Shown: positions 35,113 through 46,467, numbered from the stretch's first letter. The stretch: 64,000 bases of DNA from Streptomyces sp. NBC_01244 (GCF_035987325.1 NZ_CP108488.1:5580001-5644000), one strand, 5' to 3'. The notes: generated from the letters alone by a model not told the origin. Numbers and translations are program-made.

Positions 35113-35157
35113 GAAAGGCCGGTACTCCACCCCCGAGCGGGGGAGTACCGGCCTTTC
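35113..35157. terminator. Bidirectional terminator
   Basis: gaaaggccggtactcc (35113-35128) pairs with ggagtaccggcctttc (35142-35157), with a C-rich/G-rich inner part around the loop. It separates the convergent I36-like (+) and NlpC/P60 (-) genes. Short repeats of gaacgag/gaacggg (34962-35020) precede it. Confidence 0.82.
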
Positions 35158-35195
35158 GTGCGTCACCGGGAGCGGCCCGGGACTGCGGGGAGTCG

Positions 35196-36062
35196 TCAGA
35201 GGACGCGCACGGCGCCCGTCGGCCTGTCGTAGCTCAGGGAGCGCTCGACGATGCCGGTGCTGGGGTTCTGCGCGCCGACGAACTTGCCGCCGCCGACGTA
35301 GACGGCGACGTGGTACGCGCTGCCCTTGGAGCCCCAGTACAGGATGTCGCCCGGCTGGAGGGCGCTCAGGGAGACCGAGGTGCCGGCCGAGGACTGCGCC
35401 TGCGACATGCGCGGCAGGCTGATGCCGGCCTGGCGGTACGCGGCCTGGACGAGGCCCGAGCAGTCGAACGAGGACGGGCCGGTGCCGCCCATGACGTACG
35501 CCTTGCCGACCTGAGCGCGGGCGAAGTTGACGATGGCGGCGGCGGAGCCGGTCGCGGGGGCCGTGACGGTGCCCTTGCCCTGCGAGGAGGACCCCGAGGA
35601 GGAGGACCCGTTAGACGAGGAGGACCCGGAGGTGCTCTGGATCGGAGTGCGGGCCGTGCTGCGGCTGGCGCGCTCGGCCTCGGCCTTGCGGTCCGCCTCG
35701 GCCTTCGCCTTCTTCTCGGCGTCGGCCTTCTCCTGGGCGTCGGCCTTGAGCTGCTTCGCCTCGGCGGCGGCGCCGGTGCGGGCCGTCTCTTCCAGGGCGT
35801 TGAGCTCGCCGTCGACGGCGAGGGCGCGGGTGTTCTCGGCGGCCTTGGCCACGGAGGAGGACACCTCGGCGCTCAGGTCCAGGTCGAGGACCGGCATTTC
35901 GAGCGTGGTCTCGTGCGCGGGCTCGGCGGAGGGGGTGGCGCTCGCCGTGCCGGCCATGGCCAGGGTGCTGAGGACGCCACCGGCAACTCCGGCGCGGACC
36001 GCGAGCTTCGAGGCGCTGCGGCGGGGCTTCCGGTGGCTGGGTATGTGAGCGGTGAGGGACAT
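35196..36062 (-). CDS. Secreted NlpC/P60 cell-wall endopeptidase
   Basis: A 288-residue peptidoglycan hydrolase. Signal region up to about residue 43 (GGVLSTLAMAGTASA), then a long coiled-coil of KADAQEKADAEKKAKAE type, a Ser/Gly linker, and a C-terminal NlpC/P60 domain. Catalytic Cys is in DCSGLVQAAY, His in YHVAVYVGGG, and the third polar residue follows near AQNP. It cleaves stem-peptide bonds (D-Glu-Dpm type). ATG 36062 is used; an in-frame start at 36119 would sit inside the leader structure. It is divergent from nuoA across 838 bp. Confidence 0.9.
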   Translation of the reverse strand: MSLTAHIPSHRKPRRSASKLAVRAGVAGGVLSTLAMAGTASATPSAEPAHETTLEMPVLDLDLSAEVSSSVAKAAENTRALAVDGELNALEETARTGAAAEAKQLKADAQEKADAEKKAKAEADRKAEAERASRSTARTPIQSTSGSSSSNGSSSSGSSSQGKGTVTAPATGSAAAIVNFARAQVGKAYVMGGTGPSSFDCSGLVQAAYRQAGISLPRMSQAQSSAGTSVSLSALQPGDILYWGSKGSAYHVAVYVGGGKFVGAQNPSTGIVERSLSYDRPTGAVRVL

Positions 36063-36080
36063 GGGTACAACCGCTATCAG

Positions 36081-36152
36081 GGCGCGCCGGTTCCCTTCAA
36101 GAAACGTGGTCTGCGCCACAGTTGTGCGCGAAGCGGGCTAACCGGGCGCGCC
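36081..36152 (-). promoter_or_regulatory. Structured leader of the NlpC/P60 gene
   Basis: ggcgcgccggtt (36081-36092) faces aaccgggcgcgcc (36140-36152) with a one-base bulge, enclosing gcgc-N9-gcgc. On the minus strand this forms a large stem-loop 19-90 nt before the start. It does not match the c-di-AMP (ydaO) riboswitch core I know from other Streptomyces wall hydrolase leaders. It could bury the start region. Confidence 0.45.
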
Positions 36153-36239
36153 GTACCTCTTATTGACGCCGTAACGGGCGAATCGGACAGCCCCTCACAA
36201 GGCTGTGATCATGGGGTTTCCGAAATAAGTCCGAATTGA

Positions 36240-36784
36240 TCCCGGGCCTACCATCCACCCGCACAGATGGCCAAGCCCCCTTTCGGTACCGCGAATTCCG
36301 AGTGGCGCAGGTCACAGAAGCGTCACGCGATGCGGACGCTGTGGCCCTCCTGTGATCGAACCGTGAAGCCGCCGAGGGGTCGGGGGCGGATCGGGGGCGG
36401 GTCGGGGGTGGGTCGGAGGCGGGCCGGAACCCCACCCGGGGTCGCTCCCGGGTTGCTTCCGGGTGACCCCTGACCCCCTTCTGCCCCGAGTTAGTGAACG
36501 CATGCACGCGTCCACTTCCGTCCGTGCGGGGTCCCCCGACCGGGGGACGCCGATCCCTTTATCATCACGCGCACCACCGTGCCAATTTGCATGCAGTGGC
36601 CACGATTTGATAGTGCGACAGGCCTTCCACCTGCGACGACAGGTGCGGATGTCACCTTTGGTGATCATGTGGATGCTTCACGTATGAAGATCACCACTCA
36701 TTGGGCTTCATGATCGTTCGTCAGGTGGTGGAGATCACAAACTCGTTGTTGTAACCCGTGTCGCAGATCACAGATGGGCGGGCA
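36240..36784. other. Long non-coding region with many dyads
   Basis: No gene is supported. The part from 36590 is AT-richer than its surroundings and carries several dyads: cacctg-N6-caggtg (36628-36645), tcacctttggtga (36652-36664) and a G/C hairpin gtcccccg/cgggggac (36531-36548). The word AGATCAC recurs at about 36687, 36732 and 36764, all on the plus strand. It may hold more than one promoter for nuo and one for the NlpC gene (36150-36330). Confidence 0.5.
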
Positions 36785-36822
36785 TAAGATGCGCACCAGT
36801 CCGGCTTGTGAACTGCCTCACA
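36785..36822 (+). promoter_or_regulatory. nuo promoter -10 and Rex (ROP) operator
   Basis: TAAGAT at 36785-36790 is a good -10; a -35 is weak. At 36807-36822 is TGTGAACTGCCTCACA, whose arms TGTGA-N6-TCACA match exactly the known Streptomyces Rex operator consensus TGTGAACGCGTTCACA. It would lie just after the transcription start, a repressing position. Rex senses NADH/NAD+, and nuo is a known Rex target in S. coelicolor. Overlapping cacat-N5-atgtg (36819-36833) is a second dyad. Confidence 0.7.
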
Positions 36823-36900
36823 TGCGAGATGTGAGAGGCGGGGCGCGCGGCGCCGGAGCAGCGGTCCAACGGTCAAGGACGACTGGAAGGAGCGAGGAGC

Positions 36901-37260
36901 GTGAATGCGTACGCGCCCATCCTCGTGCTCGGCGCCCTCGGCGCAGGGTTTGCGATCTTCTCCGTGGTCATGGCCACGCTGATCGGCCCAAAACGGTACA
37001 ACCGGGCAAAACTTGAAGCTTACGAGTGCGGCATCGAGCCCACTCCGATGCCGGCCGGCGGCGGCCGCTTCCCCATCAAGTACTACCTGACGGCGATGCT
37101 CTTCATCGTCTTCGACATCGAGGTTGTCTTCCTCTACCCCTGGGCGGTCACCTTCGACTCGCTGGGGATCTTCGGGCTCGTCGAGATGCTCCTCTTCGTG
37201 CTCACCGTCTTCGTCGCCTACGCCTACGTATGGCGCCGCGGCGGCCTGGAATGGGACTGA
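36901..37260 (+). CDS. nuoA: NADH-quinone oxidoreductase subunit A
   Basis: First gene of the 14-gene complex I operon. The 119-residue membrane subunit has three helices; YECGIEPTPMP in the loop and FDIEVVFLYPWAV in the second are the family signatures. It contributes to the junction of arm and quinone site. GTG 36901 has GGAGCGAGGAGC upstream. It is 14 bp before nuoB. Confidence 0.95.
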   Translation: MNAYAPILVLGALGAGFAIFSVVMATLIGPKRYNRAKLEAYECGIEPTPMPAGGGRFPIKYYLTAMLFIVFDIEVVFLYPWAVTFDSLGIFGLVEMLLFVLTVFVAYAYVWRRGGLEWD

Positions 37261-37274
37261 GGGGCTGAATTTCC

Positions 37275-37829
37275 ATGGGACTGGAAGAGAAGCTGCCGAG
37301 CGGCTTTCTGCTGACCACCGTCGAACAGGCCGCGGGATGGGTGCGCAAGGCGTCCGTCTTCCCGGCCACCTTCGGCCTGGCCTGCTGCGCCATCGAGATG
37401 ATGACCACCGGAGCGGGCCGGTACGACCTGGCCCGCTTCGGCATGGAGGTCTTCCGCGGATCCCCGCGCCAGGCCGACCTGATGATCGTGGCGGGCCGGG
37501 TCAGCCAGAAGATGGCGCCGGTGCTGCGGCAGGTGTACGACCAGATGCCCGATCCCAAGTGGGTCATCTCCATGGGTGTTTGTGCGTCTTCGGGCGGAAT
37601 GTTCAACAACTACGCGATCGTCCAGGGCGTCGACCACATCGTGCCCGTGGACATCTACCTGCCCGGCTGCCCGCCCCGCCCCGAGATGCTGCTCGACGCG
37701 ATCCTCAAGCTCCACCAGAAGATCCAGGGCGGCAAGCTCGGCGTGAACCGGGAAGAGGCGGCCCGCGAGGCGGAGGAGGCGGCCCTCAAGGCGCTCCCCA
37801 CCATTGAGATGAAGGGGCTCCTGCGGTGA
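37275..37829 (+). CDS. nuoB: NADH-quinone oxidoreductase subunit B
   Basis: Carries cluster N2, the last iron-sulfur centre before quinone. The 184-residue protein has [16 protein letters not shown] and LPGCPPRPE supplying its four cysteines. Peripheral arm subunit on the cytoplasmic side. The C-terminus is Glu/Ala-rich. ATG 37275; its stop overlaps nuoC (GTGA). Confidence 0.96.
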   Translation: MGLEEKLPSGFLLTTVEQAAGWVRKASVFPATFGLACCAIEMMTTGAGRYDLARFGMEVFRGSPRQADLMIVAGRVSQKMAPVLRQVYDQMPDPKWVISMGVCASSGGMFNNYAIVQGVDHIVPVDIYLPGCPPRPEMLLDAILKLHQKIQGGKLGVNREEAAREAEEAALKALPTIEMKGLLR

Positions 37830-38566
37830 GCGAGGACCCGGCCGTGCAGAACGGCCCCCAAGCCGGCAACGGCGACAACGTGCCCGCGCCCCGGGGCGCG
37901 GCCGGCCCCGAGGTGATCGGCGTCCGCAAGGGCATGTTCGGCGCCAACGACGGCGGCGACACCAGCGGCTACGGCGGCCTCGTGCGCACCGTGGCCCTGC
38001 CCGGCGCGAGCGCCCGCCCGTACGGTTCGTACTTCGACGAGGTCGTCGACGAGCTGGAAGGCGCCCTGGAGGAGCAGGACCTGGTCCCGGAGAACGCGAT
38101 CGAGAAGGTCGTCGTCGACCGGGCGGAGCTGACCCTCCACATCGCGCGCGAGCACCTCCTCCTCGTCGCCAGGACCCTGCGCGACGACCCGGCCCTGCGC
38201 TTCGAGCTCTGCACCGGGGTCAGCGGGGTGCACTTCCCGGACGACAAGGGCCGCGAGCTGCACGCCGTCTACCACCTGCGCTCGCTCACCCACGGCCGGA
38301 TCGTGCGGCTGGAGGTCACCGCTCCGGACGCCGACCCGCACGTCCCCTCGATCGTCTCCGTCTACCCGACGAACGACTGGCACGAGCGCGAGACGTACGA
38401 CTTCTTCGGCCTGGTCTTCGACGGGCACCCGGCCCTCACCCGGATCATGATGCCGGACGACTGGCAGGGCTTCCCGCAGCGCAAGGACTACCCGCTCGGC
38501 GGCATCGCCATCGAGTACAAGGGCGCCCAGATCCCGGCTCCTGACCAGCGGAGGTCGTACAGCTGA
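37826..38566 (+). CDS. nuoC: NADH-quinone oxidoreductase subunit C
   Basis: A 246-residue connecting subunit, separate from NuoD rather than fused. It has [17 protein letters not shown] and the signature [14 protein letters not shown]. The N-terminal ~70 residues are an extension found in actinobacteria. GTG 37826 overlaps the nuoB stop, and its own stop overlaps the nuoD ATG by one base. Confidence 0.95.
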   Translation: MSEDPAVQNGPQAGNGDNVPAPRGAAGPEVIGVRKGMFGANDGGDTSGYGGLVRTVALPGASARPYGSYFDEVVDELEGALEEQDLVPENAIEKVVVDRAELTLHIAREHLLLVARTLRDDPALRFELCTGVSGVHFPDDKGRELHAVYHLRSLTHGRIVRLEVTAPDADPHVPSIVSVYPTNDWHERETYDFFGLVFDGHPALTRIMMPDDWQGFPQRKDYPLGGIAIEYKGAQIPAPDQRRSYS

Positions 38567-39891
38567 TGTCCACTTCGAATCACGCCTCCGCCAGGGAAAC
38601 CACCGAGGGCACCGTCTACACCGTCACCGGCGGCGACTGGGACGAGATCGTCCAGTCGGCGGCCCGCGCCGACGACGAGCGGATCGTCGTCAACATGGGC
38701 CCCCAGCACCCCTCCACCCACGGAGTGCTCCGCCTGATCCTGGAGATCGACGGCGAGACGGTCACCGAGGCCCGCTGCGGCATCGGCTACCTCCACACAG
38801 GCATCGAGAAGAACCTCGAGTACCGGAACTGGACGCAGGGCACCACCTTCGTCACGCGCATGGACTACCTGACGCCGTTCTTCAACGAGACGGCGTACTG
38901 CCTGGGCGTCGAGAAGCTGCTCGGCATCACCGATCAGATCCCGGACCGCGCCACCGCCATCCGCGTCCTGCTGATGGAGCTCAACCGGCTCTCCTCCCAC
39001 CTGGTGTGCATCGCCACCGGCGGCATGGAGCTGGGCGCGACCACGATCATGATCTACGGGTTCCGCGACCGCGAGCTGATCCTCGACGTGTTCGAGCTGA
39101 TCACCGGCCTGCGCATGAACCACGCGTTCATCCGCCCCGGCGGCCTCGCGCAGGACCTGCCCCCGGGCGCCGTGGACCAGCTCCGCGATTTCGTGAAGAC
39201 CATGAAGAAGAACCTGCCGGAGTACGACAAGCTCGCCACCGGCAACCCCATCTTCAAGGCCCGCATGCAGGACGTCGGCTACCTCGACCTCACCGGCTGC
39301 ATGGCGCTCGGCGCCACCGGCCCGGTCCTGCGCTCCGCAGGCCTCCCGCACGACCTGCGCAAGACGGACCCGTACTGCGGCTACGAGAACTACGAGTTCG
39401 ACGTACCGACCACCGAGTCCTGCGACTCCTACGGGCGGTTCCTGATCCGCCTGGAGGAGATGCGCCAGTCCCTGCGGATCGTCGAGCAGTGCCTGGACCG
39501 GCTGGAGCCGGGCCCCGTCATGGTCGCCGACAAGAAGATCGCCTGGCCGGCGCAGCTCGCCATGGGCCCCGACGGCCTCGGCAACTCGCTCGACCACATC
39601 AAGCAGATCATGGGCACCTCCATGGAGTCCCTCATCCACCACTTCAAGCTGGTGACCGAGGGCTTCCGGGTACCGGCCGGCCAGGCCTACGCGGCCGTGG
39701 AGTCGCCCAAGGGCGAGCTCGGCGTGCACCTCGTCTCCGACGGCGGCACCCGCCCCTACCGGGTCCACTTCCGCGACCCGTCCTTCACCAACCTGCAGGC
39801 CATGGCGGCGATGTGCGAGGGCGGCCAGATCGCCGACGTCATCGTGGCCGTCGCCTCCATCGACCCCGTGATGGGAGGCGTCGACCGATGA
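38566..39891 (+). CDS. nuoD: NADH-quinone oxidoreductase subunit D
   Basis: Forms the quinone-binding cavity with NuoB. The 441-residue protein has [20 protein letters not shown], the conserved [11 protein letters not shown], and the late LPHDLRK. It is related to hydrogenase large subunits but lacks the nickel cysteines. ATG 38566 overlaps the nuoC stop; its stop overlaps nuoE (ATGA). Confidence 0.96.
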   Translation: MSTSNHASARETTEGTVYTVTGGDWDEIVQSAARADDERIVVNMGPQHPSTHGVLRLILEIDGETVTEARCGIGYLHTGIEKNLEYRNWTQGTTFVTRMDYLTPFFNETAYCLGVEKLLGITDQIPDRATAIRVLLMELNRLSSHLVCIATGGMELGATTIMIYGFRDRELILDVFELITGLRMNHAFIRPGGLAQDLPPGAVDQLRDFVKTMKKNLPEYDKLATGNPIFKARMQDVGYLDLTGCMALGATGPVLRSAGLPHDLRKTDPYCGYENYEFDVPTTESCDSYGRFLIRLEEMRQSLRIVEQCLDRLEPGPVMVADKKIAWPAQLAMGPDGLGNSLDHIKQIMGTSMESLIHHFKLVTEGFRVPAGQAYAAVESPKGELGVHLVSDGGTRPYRVHFRDPSFTNLQAMAAMCEGGQIADVIVAVASIDPVMGGVDR

Positions 39892-40625
39892 CCGACATCT
39901 CGCTGGGCATGCCCCGGCTGCCGGCCCCGGACTACCCGGCCGAGGTGCGCGAGCGGCTCGCCGCCGACGCCGCCGAGGTCATCGCCCGCTACCCCGACAG
40001 CCGTTCCGCGCTGCTGCCGCTGCTCCACCTCATCCAGTCCGAGGAGGGCTACGTCTCGCGCACCGGCATCCGGTTCTGCGCCGACGTGCTGGGGCTGACG
40101 ACCGCCGAGGTCACGGCCGTGGCGACCTTCTACACGATGTACCGGCGCAAGCCCTCCGGGGACTACCAGGTCGGCGTCTGCACGAACACCCTGTGCGCGG
40201 TCATGGGCGGCGACGCCATCTTCGAGGAGCTCAAGGAGCACCTCGGGGTCGGCAACAACGAGACCACCCCCGACGGCAAGGTCACCCTCGAGCACATCGA
40301 GTGCAACGCGGCCTGCGACTACGCCCCCGTGGTGATGGTCAACTGGGAGTTCTTCGACAACCAGACCCCCGAGTCCGCCAAGGCCATGGTGGACGACCTG
40401 CTGGCCGGCCGCACCGTCGAGCCGACCCGGGGCGCGCCGCTGTGCTCGTACAAGGAGACCGCGCGGATCCTGGCGGGCTTCCCCGACGAGCGCGAGGGCG
40501 CGGTCGAGGCCAGCGGCGGCGCCGGTCACGCGTCGCTGATCGGCCTGCGCATCGCGCGCGGCGAAGCCCCGCACACCCCGATCGTGCACCCGCGCGGCGA
40601 GGCCACCATCGAGGGAGGGGAGTGA
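39888..40625 (+). CDS. nuoE: NADH-quinone oxidoreductase subunit E
   Basis: Holds [2Fe-2S] N1a beside the FMN site. The 245-residue thioredoxin-fold protein has CTNTLC and [10 protein letters not shown] as the two cysteine pairs. ATG 39888 overlaps the nuoD stop. The C-terminal ~60 residues extend beyond the core, ending EATIEGGE. Confidence 0.95.
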   Translation: MTDISLGMPRLPAPDYPAEVRERLAADAAEVIARYPDSRSALLPLLHLIQSEEGYVSRTGIRFCADVLGLTTAEVTAVATFYTMYRRKPSGDYQVGVCTNTLCAVMGGDAIFEELKEHLGVGNNETTPDGKVTLEHIECNAACDYAPVVMVNWEFFDNQTPESAKAMVDDLLAGRTVEPTRGAPLCSYKETARILAGFPDEREGAVEASGGAGHASLIGLRIARGEAPHTPIVHPRGEATIEGGE

Positions 40626-41992
40626 TGACCGTGTCCACCGAACTGAGTAAGAACGGAACGAGTCCGGAGAAGCTCCTCGCGCCCGTCCTGTCGGCGTTCT
40701 GGGACGAGCCGCGGTCGTGGACGCTGGAGACCTACAAGAGGCACGGCGGCTACGAGGGTCTGCGCAAGGCACTCGCCATGAGTCCGGACGAGCTCATCGC
40801 CTACGTGAAGGACTCGGGCCTGCGCGGGCGCGGCGGCGCGGGCTTCCCCACCGGAATGAAGTGGCAGTTCATCCCGCAGGGCGACGGCAAGCCGCACTAC
40901 CTCGTCGTGAACGCGGACGAGTCGGAGCCGGGCACCTGCAAGGACATCCCCCTCCTCTTCGCCAACCCGCACTCCCTCATCGAGGGAATGATCATCGCCT
41001 GCTACGCGATCCGCTCGGAGCACGCCTTCATCTACCTGCGCGGCGAGACCGTGCCGGTCCTGCGGCGCCTGCACGAGGCGGTGCGCGAGGCGTACGAGGC
41101 CGGGTACCTCGGCGAGGCTGAACATCGTGACAAGAGCGGCCTCGGGAGCGGGCTGAAGCTCGACATCACCGTGCACGCGGGCGCGGGCGCCTACATCTGC
41201 GGCGAGGAAACGGCCCTCCTGGACTCCCTCGAAGGCCGCCGCGGCCAGCCCCGGCTGCGTCCCCCCTTCCCCGCGGTCGAAGGCCTCTACGCCTGCCCCA
41301 CCGTGGTGAACAACGTGGAGTCCATCGCCTCGGTTCCCGCGATCCTGAACAGGGGCAAGGACTGGTTCAAGTCGATGGGGACCGAGAAGTCCCCCGGCTT
41401 CACCCTGTACTCGCTCTCCGGGCACGTCGTCGGCCCCGGCCAGTACGAGGCCCCGCTCGGCATCACCCTGCGCCAGCTCCTCGACATGAGCGGCGGCATG
41501 CGCCCCGGGCACCGGCTGAAGTTCTGGACCCCGGGCGGCTCCTCCACCCCGATGTTCACCGAGGAGCACCTCGACGTCCCGCTGGACTACGAGGGCGTCG
41601 GCGCGGCCGGCTCCATGCTCGGCACCAAGGCCCTGCAGTGCTTCGACGAGACGACCTGCGTGGTGCGGGCGGTGACCCGCTGGACCGAGTTCTACGCCCA
41701 CGAGTCCTGCGGCAAGTGCACGCCCTGCCGCGAAGGCACGTACTGGCTGGTCCAGTTGCTCCGCGACATCGAAGCGGGCAAGGGGGTCATGTCCGACCTC
41801 GACAAGCTGAACGACATCGCCGACAACATCAACGGCAAGTCGTTCTGCGCGCTCGGTGACGGCGCCGCCAGCCCCATCTTCTCCTCGCTCAAGTACTTCC
41901 GCGCGGAGTACGAGCAGCACATCACGGGCAAGGGCTGCCCCTTCGACCCCAAGAAGTCGACCCTCTGGGCCGACACGGAGGTGACCGCATGA
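40625..41992 (+). CDS. nuoF: NADH-quinone oxidoreductase subunit F
   Basis: Binds NADH and FMN and cluster N3. The 455-residue protein has [13 protein letters not shown] (NADH/FMN), [16 protein letters not shown] and [11 protein letters not shown] for [4Fe-4S]. ATG 40625 overlaps the nuoE stop; the stop overlaps nuoG (ATGA). Confidence 0.96.
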   Translation: MTVSTELSKNGTSPEKLLAPVLSAFWDEPRSWTLETYKRHGGYEGLRKALAMSPDELIAYVKDSGLRGRGGAGFPTGMKWQFIPQGDGKPHYLVVNADESEPGTCKDIPLLFANPHSLIEGMIIACYAIRSEHAFIYLRGETVPVLRRLHEAVREAYEAGYLGEAEHRDKSGLGSGLKLDITVHAGAGAYICGEETALLDSLEGRRGQPRLRPPFPAVEGLYACPTVVNNVESIASVPAILNRGKDWFKSMGTEKSPGFTLYSLSGHVVGPGQYEAPLGITLRQLLDMSGGMRPGHRLKFWTPGGSSTPMFTEEHLDVPLDYEGVGAAGSMLGTKALQCFDETTCVVRAVTRWTEFYAHESCGKCTPCREGTYWLVQLLRDIEAGKGVMSDLDKLNDIADNINGKSFCALGDGAASPIFSSLKYFRAEYEQHITGKGCPFDPKKSTLWADTEVTA

Positions 41993-44496
41993 CCGTGACC
42001 ACTACGGCAGCCTCCGGCGGCGGAGAGGCCGCGGTTCCTCCGGTGGACCAGATCTCCCTGACCATCGACGGCATCGAACTGTCGGTGCCCAAGGGAACCC
42101 TGGTCATCCGGGCCGCCGAACAGCTCGGCATCGAGATCCCCCGGTTCTGCGACCACCCCCTCCTCTCCCCGGCCGGCGCCTGCCGCCAGTGCATCGTCGA
42201 GGTCGAGGGCCAGCGCAAGCCGATGGCCTCCTGCACCATCACCTGCACCGACGGCATGGTCGTCAAGACCCAGCTGACCTCCCCGGTCGCCGACAAGGCC
42301 CAGCGCGGGGTGATGGAGCTGCTGCTCATCAACCACCCGCTGGACTGCCCCGTCTGCGACAAGGGCGGCGAATGCCCGCTGCAGAACCAGGCGATGTCCC
42401 ACGGCAACGCCGAATCGCGGTTCGAGGGCAAGAAGCGCACCTACGAGAAGCCGGTCCCGATCTCCACGCAGGTGCTGCTGGACCGCGAGCGGTGCGTGCT
42501 GTGCGCGCGCTGCACCCGCTTCTCCAACGAGATCGCCGGCGACCCGATGATCGAACTCCTGGAGCGCGGCGCGCTCCAGCAGGTCGGCACCGGCGAGGAC
42601 GACCCCTTCGAGTCGTACTTCTCCGGCAACACCATCCAGATCTGCCCGGTCGGCGCCCTCACCTCGGCCGCCTACCGGTTCCGCTCCCGCCCCTTCGACC
42701 TCGTCTCCTCCCCGAGCGTGTGCGAGCACTGCGCGGGCGGCTGCGCGACGCGCACCGACCACCGCCGCGGCAAGGTGCTGCGCCGGATGGCCGCGGAGGA
42801 CCCCGAGGTCAACGAGGAGTGGATCTGCGACAAGGGCCGCTTCGGGTTCCGCTACGCGCAGCGCCCCGACCGGCTCACCACCCCGCTGGTCCGCGGCACC
42901 GACGGGGTCCTGGCCCCGGCGAGCTGGCCCGAGGCCCTGGAGGCCGCGGCCACCGGGCTGGCCGCCGCGCGCGGCCGGGCCGGAGTCCTCACCGGCGGAC
43001 GCCTCACCGTCGAGGACGCCTACGCGTACGCCAAGTTCGCCCGGGTCGTGCTCGACACCAACGACATCGACTTCCGGGCCCGGGTGCACAGCGCGGAGGA
43101 GACCGAGTTCCTGGCCGCCACCGTGGCCGGCACCGGCAAGGACCTCGACGGGCACGGTGTCACCAACACCTCGCTGGAGGCGGCCCCGGCCGTGCTCCTC
43201 GTCGGCATCGAGGCCGAGGAGGAAGCCCCCGGAGTCTTCCTGCGGCTGCGCAAGGCCCACCGCAAGCACAAGCAGCGGACCTTCGCCCTCGCCCCGTTCG
43301 CCACGCGCGGCCTGGAGAAGGCGGGCGGCACCCTGCTGGCCGCCGCCCCCGGCACCGAGCCCGAGTGGCTGAACGCCCTGGCCTCCGACACCGGCCTGGA
43401 GGACGGCGGCCAGGCCGCCTCCGACGCGCTGCGCCTGCCCGGCGCGGTCATCGTCGTGGGGGAGCGCCTCGCGGGCGTGCCCGGCGCGCTGACCGCGGCC
43501 GTACGGGTCGCGGACGCCACCGGCGCCACCCTGGTGTGGATCCCGCGCCGGGCCGGAGAGCGGGCCGCCGTCGAGGCGGGCGCGCTGCCGTCCCTGCTGC
43601 CGGGCGCCCGCCCCGCCACCGACCCGCGGGCCCGCGACGAGGTCGCCGCCGCCTGGGGCCTGGACGAGCTGCCGCACCGCTACGGCCGCGACACCGGCCA
43701 GATCGTCGAGGCCGCTGCCGGACGCGAACTGTCCGCCCTGCTGGTCGCGGGCGTGGAGCTCGCCGACCTGCCGGACCCGGCCCGCGCCAGGATCGCGCTC
43801 CAGGAGGCCTTCGTGGTCTCCCTGGAACTGCGGCCCAGCGAGGTCACCGACCACGCGGACGTGGTCTTCCCCGTCGCGGCCGTCGCCGAGAAGCCGGGCG
43901 CGTTCATCAACTGGGAGGGCAGGGTCCGGCCGTTCGAGGCCGCGCTCAAGCCCGAGCAGATGACCCGCCGGCTCGCCCCCGCCGACTCCCGCGTGCTGCA
44001 CATGCTGGCCGACGCGGCCGACCGGCCGATCGCGCTGCCCGACGTACACGCCGTACGGCAGGAGATCGACCGGCTCGGCCCGTGGGCCGGGGAGCGCGCC
44101 GCCGGACAGTCCGGAGACAGGGAGCTGCTGCCCCGTCCCGGCACGGGCGAGGCCGTCCTCGCCGGCCACCGGCTCCTCCTCGACCAGGGGCTCCTGCAGG
44201 ACGGCGACGAGGCCCTGGCCGGAACCCGGCACGAGGCCAGCGCCCGCCTGTCGGCCGCCACGGCCGCCGAGACCGGCGTCAAGAACGGCGACATCCTCGC
44301 GGTGACCGGCCCCGCCGGCTCCGTGGAACTGCCGCTGCGCGTCACCGAGATGCCGGACCGGGTGGTCTGGCTCCCGATGAACTCCACCGGCTCCGGGGTC
44401 CTCGCCGACACCGGAGCCCGCCCGGGGGCCCTGGTCCGCATCGGCCCGGCCACCCCCGCCGACACCAGCGACTCCCCTGCGGAGGTGGGCGCGTGA
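41989..44496 (+). CDS. nuoG: NADH-quinone oxidoreductase subunit G
   Basis: Largest peripheral subunit. The 835-residue protein has an N-terminal [2Fe-2S] ferredoxin domain ([10 protein letters not shown]), the His/Cys cluster region ([13 protein letters not shown]), [13 protein letters not shown] and CEHCAGGC. Its C-terminal half is a molybdopterin-oxidoreductase-like fold that has no cofactor in complex I. ATG 41989 overlaps nuoF; the stop overlaps nuoH (GTGA). Confidence 0.95.
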   Translation: MTVTTTAASGGGEAAVPPVDQISLTIDGIELSVPKGTLVIRAAEQLGIEIPRFCDHPLLSPAGACRQCIVEVEGQRKPMASCTITCTDGMVVKTQLTSPVADKAQRGVMELLLINHPLDCPVCDKGGECPLQNQAMSHGNAESRFEGKKRTYEKPVPISTQVLLDRERCVLCARCTRFSNEIAGDPMIELLERGALQQVGTGEDDPFESYFSGNTIQICPVGALTSAAYRFRSRPFDLVSSPSVCEHCAGGCATRTDHRRGKVLRRMAAEDPEVNEEWICDKGRFGFRYAQRPDRLTTPLVRGTDGVLAPASWPEALEAAATGLAAARGRAGVLTGGRLTVEDAYAYAKFARVVLDTNDIDFRARVHSAEETEFLAATVAGTGKDLDGHGVTNTSLEAAPAVLLVGIEAEEEAPGVFLRLRKAHRKHKQRTFALAPFATRGLEKAGGTLLAAAPGTEPEWLNALASDTGLEDGGQAASDALRLPGAVIVVGERLAGVPGALTAAVRVADATGATLVWIPRRAGERAAVEAGALPSLLPGARPATDPRARDEVAAAWGLDELPHRYGRDTGQIVEAAAGRELSALLVAGVELADLPDPARARIALQEAFVVSLELRPSEVTDHADVVFPVAAVAEKPGAFINWEGRVRPFEAALKPEQMTRRLAPADSRVLHMLADAADRPIALPDVHAVRQEIDRLGPWAGERAAGQSGDRELLPRPGTGEAVLAGHRLLLDQGLLQDGDEALAGTRHEASARLSAATAAETGVKNGDILAVTGPAGSVELPLRVTEMPDRVVWLPMNSTGSGVLADTGARPGALVRIGPATPADTSDSPAEVGA

Positions 44497-45863
44497 ACAC
44501 CGTTCAGATCGCCGCCGAAGACCTCTCCCTGTTCGGCAGGGACGTCTGGTGGCTCGTCGTCATCAAGGCGGTGTTCTGCTTCGCCTTCCTGATGGTGACC
44601 GTGCTCTTCTCCATCGTGTGGGAGCGCAAGGTCGTCGCCTGGATGCAGCTGCGCATCGGCCCCAACCGGCACGGCCCCTGGGGCATGCTCCAGTCGCTCG
44701 CCGACGGCGTGAAGCTGATGCTCAAGGAAGACCTGATCGTCAAGCGGGCCGACAAGGTCGTCTACGTCCTGGCACCGATCATCGCGGCGATCCCGGCCTT
44801 CATGGCCATCGCGGTGATCCCCTTCGGCCCCTCGGGCAACGAGGTCTCCATCTTCGGCCAGCGCACCACGATGCAGCTGACCGACCTGCCCATCGCGATG
44901 CTCTACATCCTCGCGGTGGCCTCGGTCGGCATCTACGGCATCGTCCTCGCGGGCTGGTCCTCGGGCTCCACCTACCCGCTGCTCGGCGGCCTGCGCTCCT
45001 GCGCGCAGATGATCTCGTACGAGATCGCGATGGGCGCGGCCTTCGCCTCGGTCTTCCTCTACTCCGGGTCGATGTCGACCTCGGCGATCGTCGAAGCCCA
45101 GGCCGACCGCTGGTACATCATCCTGCTGCCGGTCTCCTTCATCATCTACGTCATCACGATGGTCGGCGAGACGAACCGCGCCCCCTTCGACATGCCGGAG
45201 TCCGAGGGCGACCTGGTCGGCGGCTTCAACACCGAGTACTCCTCCATCAAGTTCGCCCTGTTCATGCTCGCCGAGTACGTCAACATGGTCACCGTCTCCG
45301 CGGTCTCCGTCACCCTCTTCCTGGGTGGCTGGCGGGCCCCGGCGCCGATCTCCACGTACTGGGAGGGCGCGAACCACGGCTGGTGGCCGATGCTCTGGTT
45401 CGTCCTGAAGGTCCAGCTGCTGCTGTTCTTCTTCATCTGGCTCCGCGGCACGCTCCCACGCGTGCGCTACGACCAGCTGATGAAGCTCGGCTGGAAGGTG
45501 CTGATCCCGGTCTCCGTGGTGTGGCTGATGCTGGTCGCCACCGTCCGGGCGCTGCGCAACGAGAACTACGACTTCCAGGAGATCGTGCTCTACGTCGGCG
45601 GCGGGGTCATCGCGCTCCTGCTGCTGTCCTTCGTCGCGGACCTGTTCCGCGACAAGAAGGAGAAGACGGCCCTCGCGGACGCCGAACTGGCCGCGGCCGC
45701 CGAACCCTTCGACCCCCTGGCGGGCGGGTTCCCCGTACCGCCCAAGCCCGGCCAGCACCTGGCACCCGTACCGCGCAGGCGGCCCCGCAGTGAGCGGGAG
45801 CTCATTGTCAGTGGCGCGGCGAATACTGACAGTGACCGAGAGGAGGGTGCTGAAAATGTCTGA
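44493..45863 (+). CDS. nuoH: NADH-quinone oxidoreductase subunit H
   Basis: Membrane subunit lining the quinone entry. The 456-residue protein has eight helices, with signatures [19 protein letters not shown] and [20 protein letters not shown]. The ~70-residue C-terminal tail after the last helix (basic, with [18 protein letters not shown]) is longer than in E. coli. GTG 44493 overlaps nuoG. Its stop overlaps nuoI by 8 bp. Confidence 0.96.
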   Translation: MNTVQIAAEDLSLFGRDVWWLVVIKAVFCFAFLMVTVLFSIVWERKVVAWMQLRIGPNRHGPWGMLQSLADGVKLMLKEDLIVKRADKVVYVLAPIIAAIPAFMAIAVIPFGPSGNEVSIFGQRTTMQLTDLPIAMLYILAVASVGIYGIVLAGWSSGSTYPLLGGLRSCAQMISYEIAMGAAFASVFLYSGSMSTSAIVEAQADRWYIILLPVSFIIYVITMVGETNRAPFDMPESEGDLVGGFNTEYSSIKFALFMLAEYVNMVTVSAVSVTLFLGGWRAPAPISTYWEGANHGWWPMLWFVLKVQLLLFFFIWLRGTLPRVRYDQLMKLGWKVLIPVSVVWLMLVATVRALRNENYDFQEIVLYVGGGVIALLLLSFVADLFRDKKEKTALADAELAAAAEPFDPLAGGFPVPPKPGQHLAPVPRRRPRSERELIVSGAANTDSDREEGAENV

Positions 45864-46467
45864 CAAGTCTGACGCCGAGCAGGGCGAGAAGTGGCAGAAC
45901 CCGGTGGCCGGCTTCGGCGTGACCTTCAAGGCCATGTTCAAGAAGCGCCTCACCGAGCAGTACCCGGAGCAGGAAAAGACCACGGCACCCCGCTTCCACG
46001 GGCGGCACCAGCTCAACCGCCACCCGGACGGCCTGGAGAAGTGCATCGGGTGCGAGCTGTGCGCCTGGGCCTGTCCCGCCGACGCGATCTACGTCGAGGG
46101 CGCGGACAACACCGAGGAGGAGCGCTACTCCCCCGGTGAGCGGTACGGCCGGGTCTACCAGATCAACTACGCCCGCTGCATCCTGTGCGGGCTGTGCGTC
46201 GAGGCGTGCCCCACCAGGGCGCTGACCATGACGAACGAGTTCGAACTGGCCGACTCCAGCCGCGAAGCGCTCATCTACACCAAGGAGCAGCTGCTCTCCG
46301 GGCTGACCGAGGGCATGGTCGAGGCACCGCACTCGATCTTCCCCGGCACCGATGACACGGACTACTACCGCGGGCTGGTGACCGGGGCGGCTCCCGGCAC
46401 GGTCCGTCAGGTGGCCGTCTCCAAGGGCGAGGTCGCGGACAACAGCTCCGAGGGGGTGGGCGCATGA
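45856..46467 (+). CDS. nuoI: NADH-quinone oxidoreductase subunit I
   Basis: Carries N6a and N6b. The 203-residue ferredoxin-like protein has two motifs, [12 protein letters not shown] and [15 protein letters not shown] 45856 follows GGAGGG and lies within the end of nuoH; an upstream in-frame ATG inside nuoH is not used. Its C-terminal ~60 residues are an actinobacterial extension. Confidence 0.95.
   Translation: MSDKSDAEQGEKWQNPVAGFGVTFKAMFKKRLTEQYPEQEKTTAPRFHGRHQLNRHPDGLEKCIGCELCAWACPADAIYVEGADNTEEERYSPGERYGRVYQINYARCILCGLCVEACPTRALTMTNEFELADSSREALIYTKEQLLSGLTEGMVEAPHSIFPGTDDTDYYRGLVTGAAPGTVRQVAVSKGEVADNSSEGVGA

Noticed and set aside
36063..36250. c-di-AMP (ydaO) riboswitch before the NlpC gene
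   Set aside because: The typical core with paired GGGGAACC and AACCCGNCAGCTAAC elements is not present.
42189..44492. Long open frame overlapping nuoG in another phase and joined to nuoH
   Set aside because: It is an Arg/Pro-rich shadow of nuoG; nuoH starts at GTG 44493.
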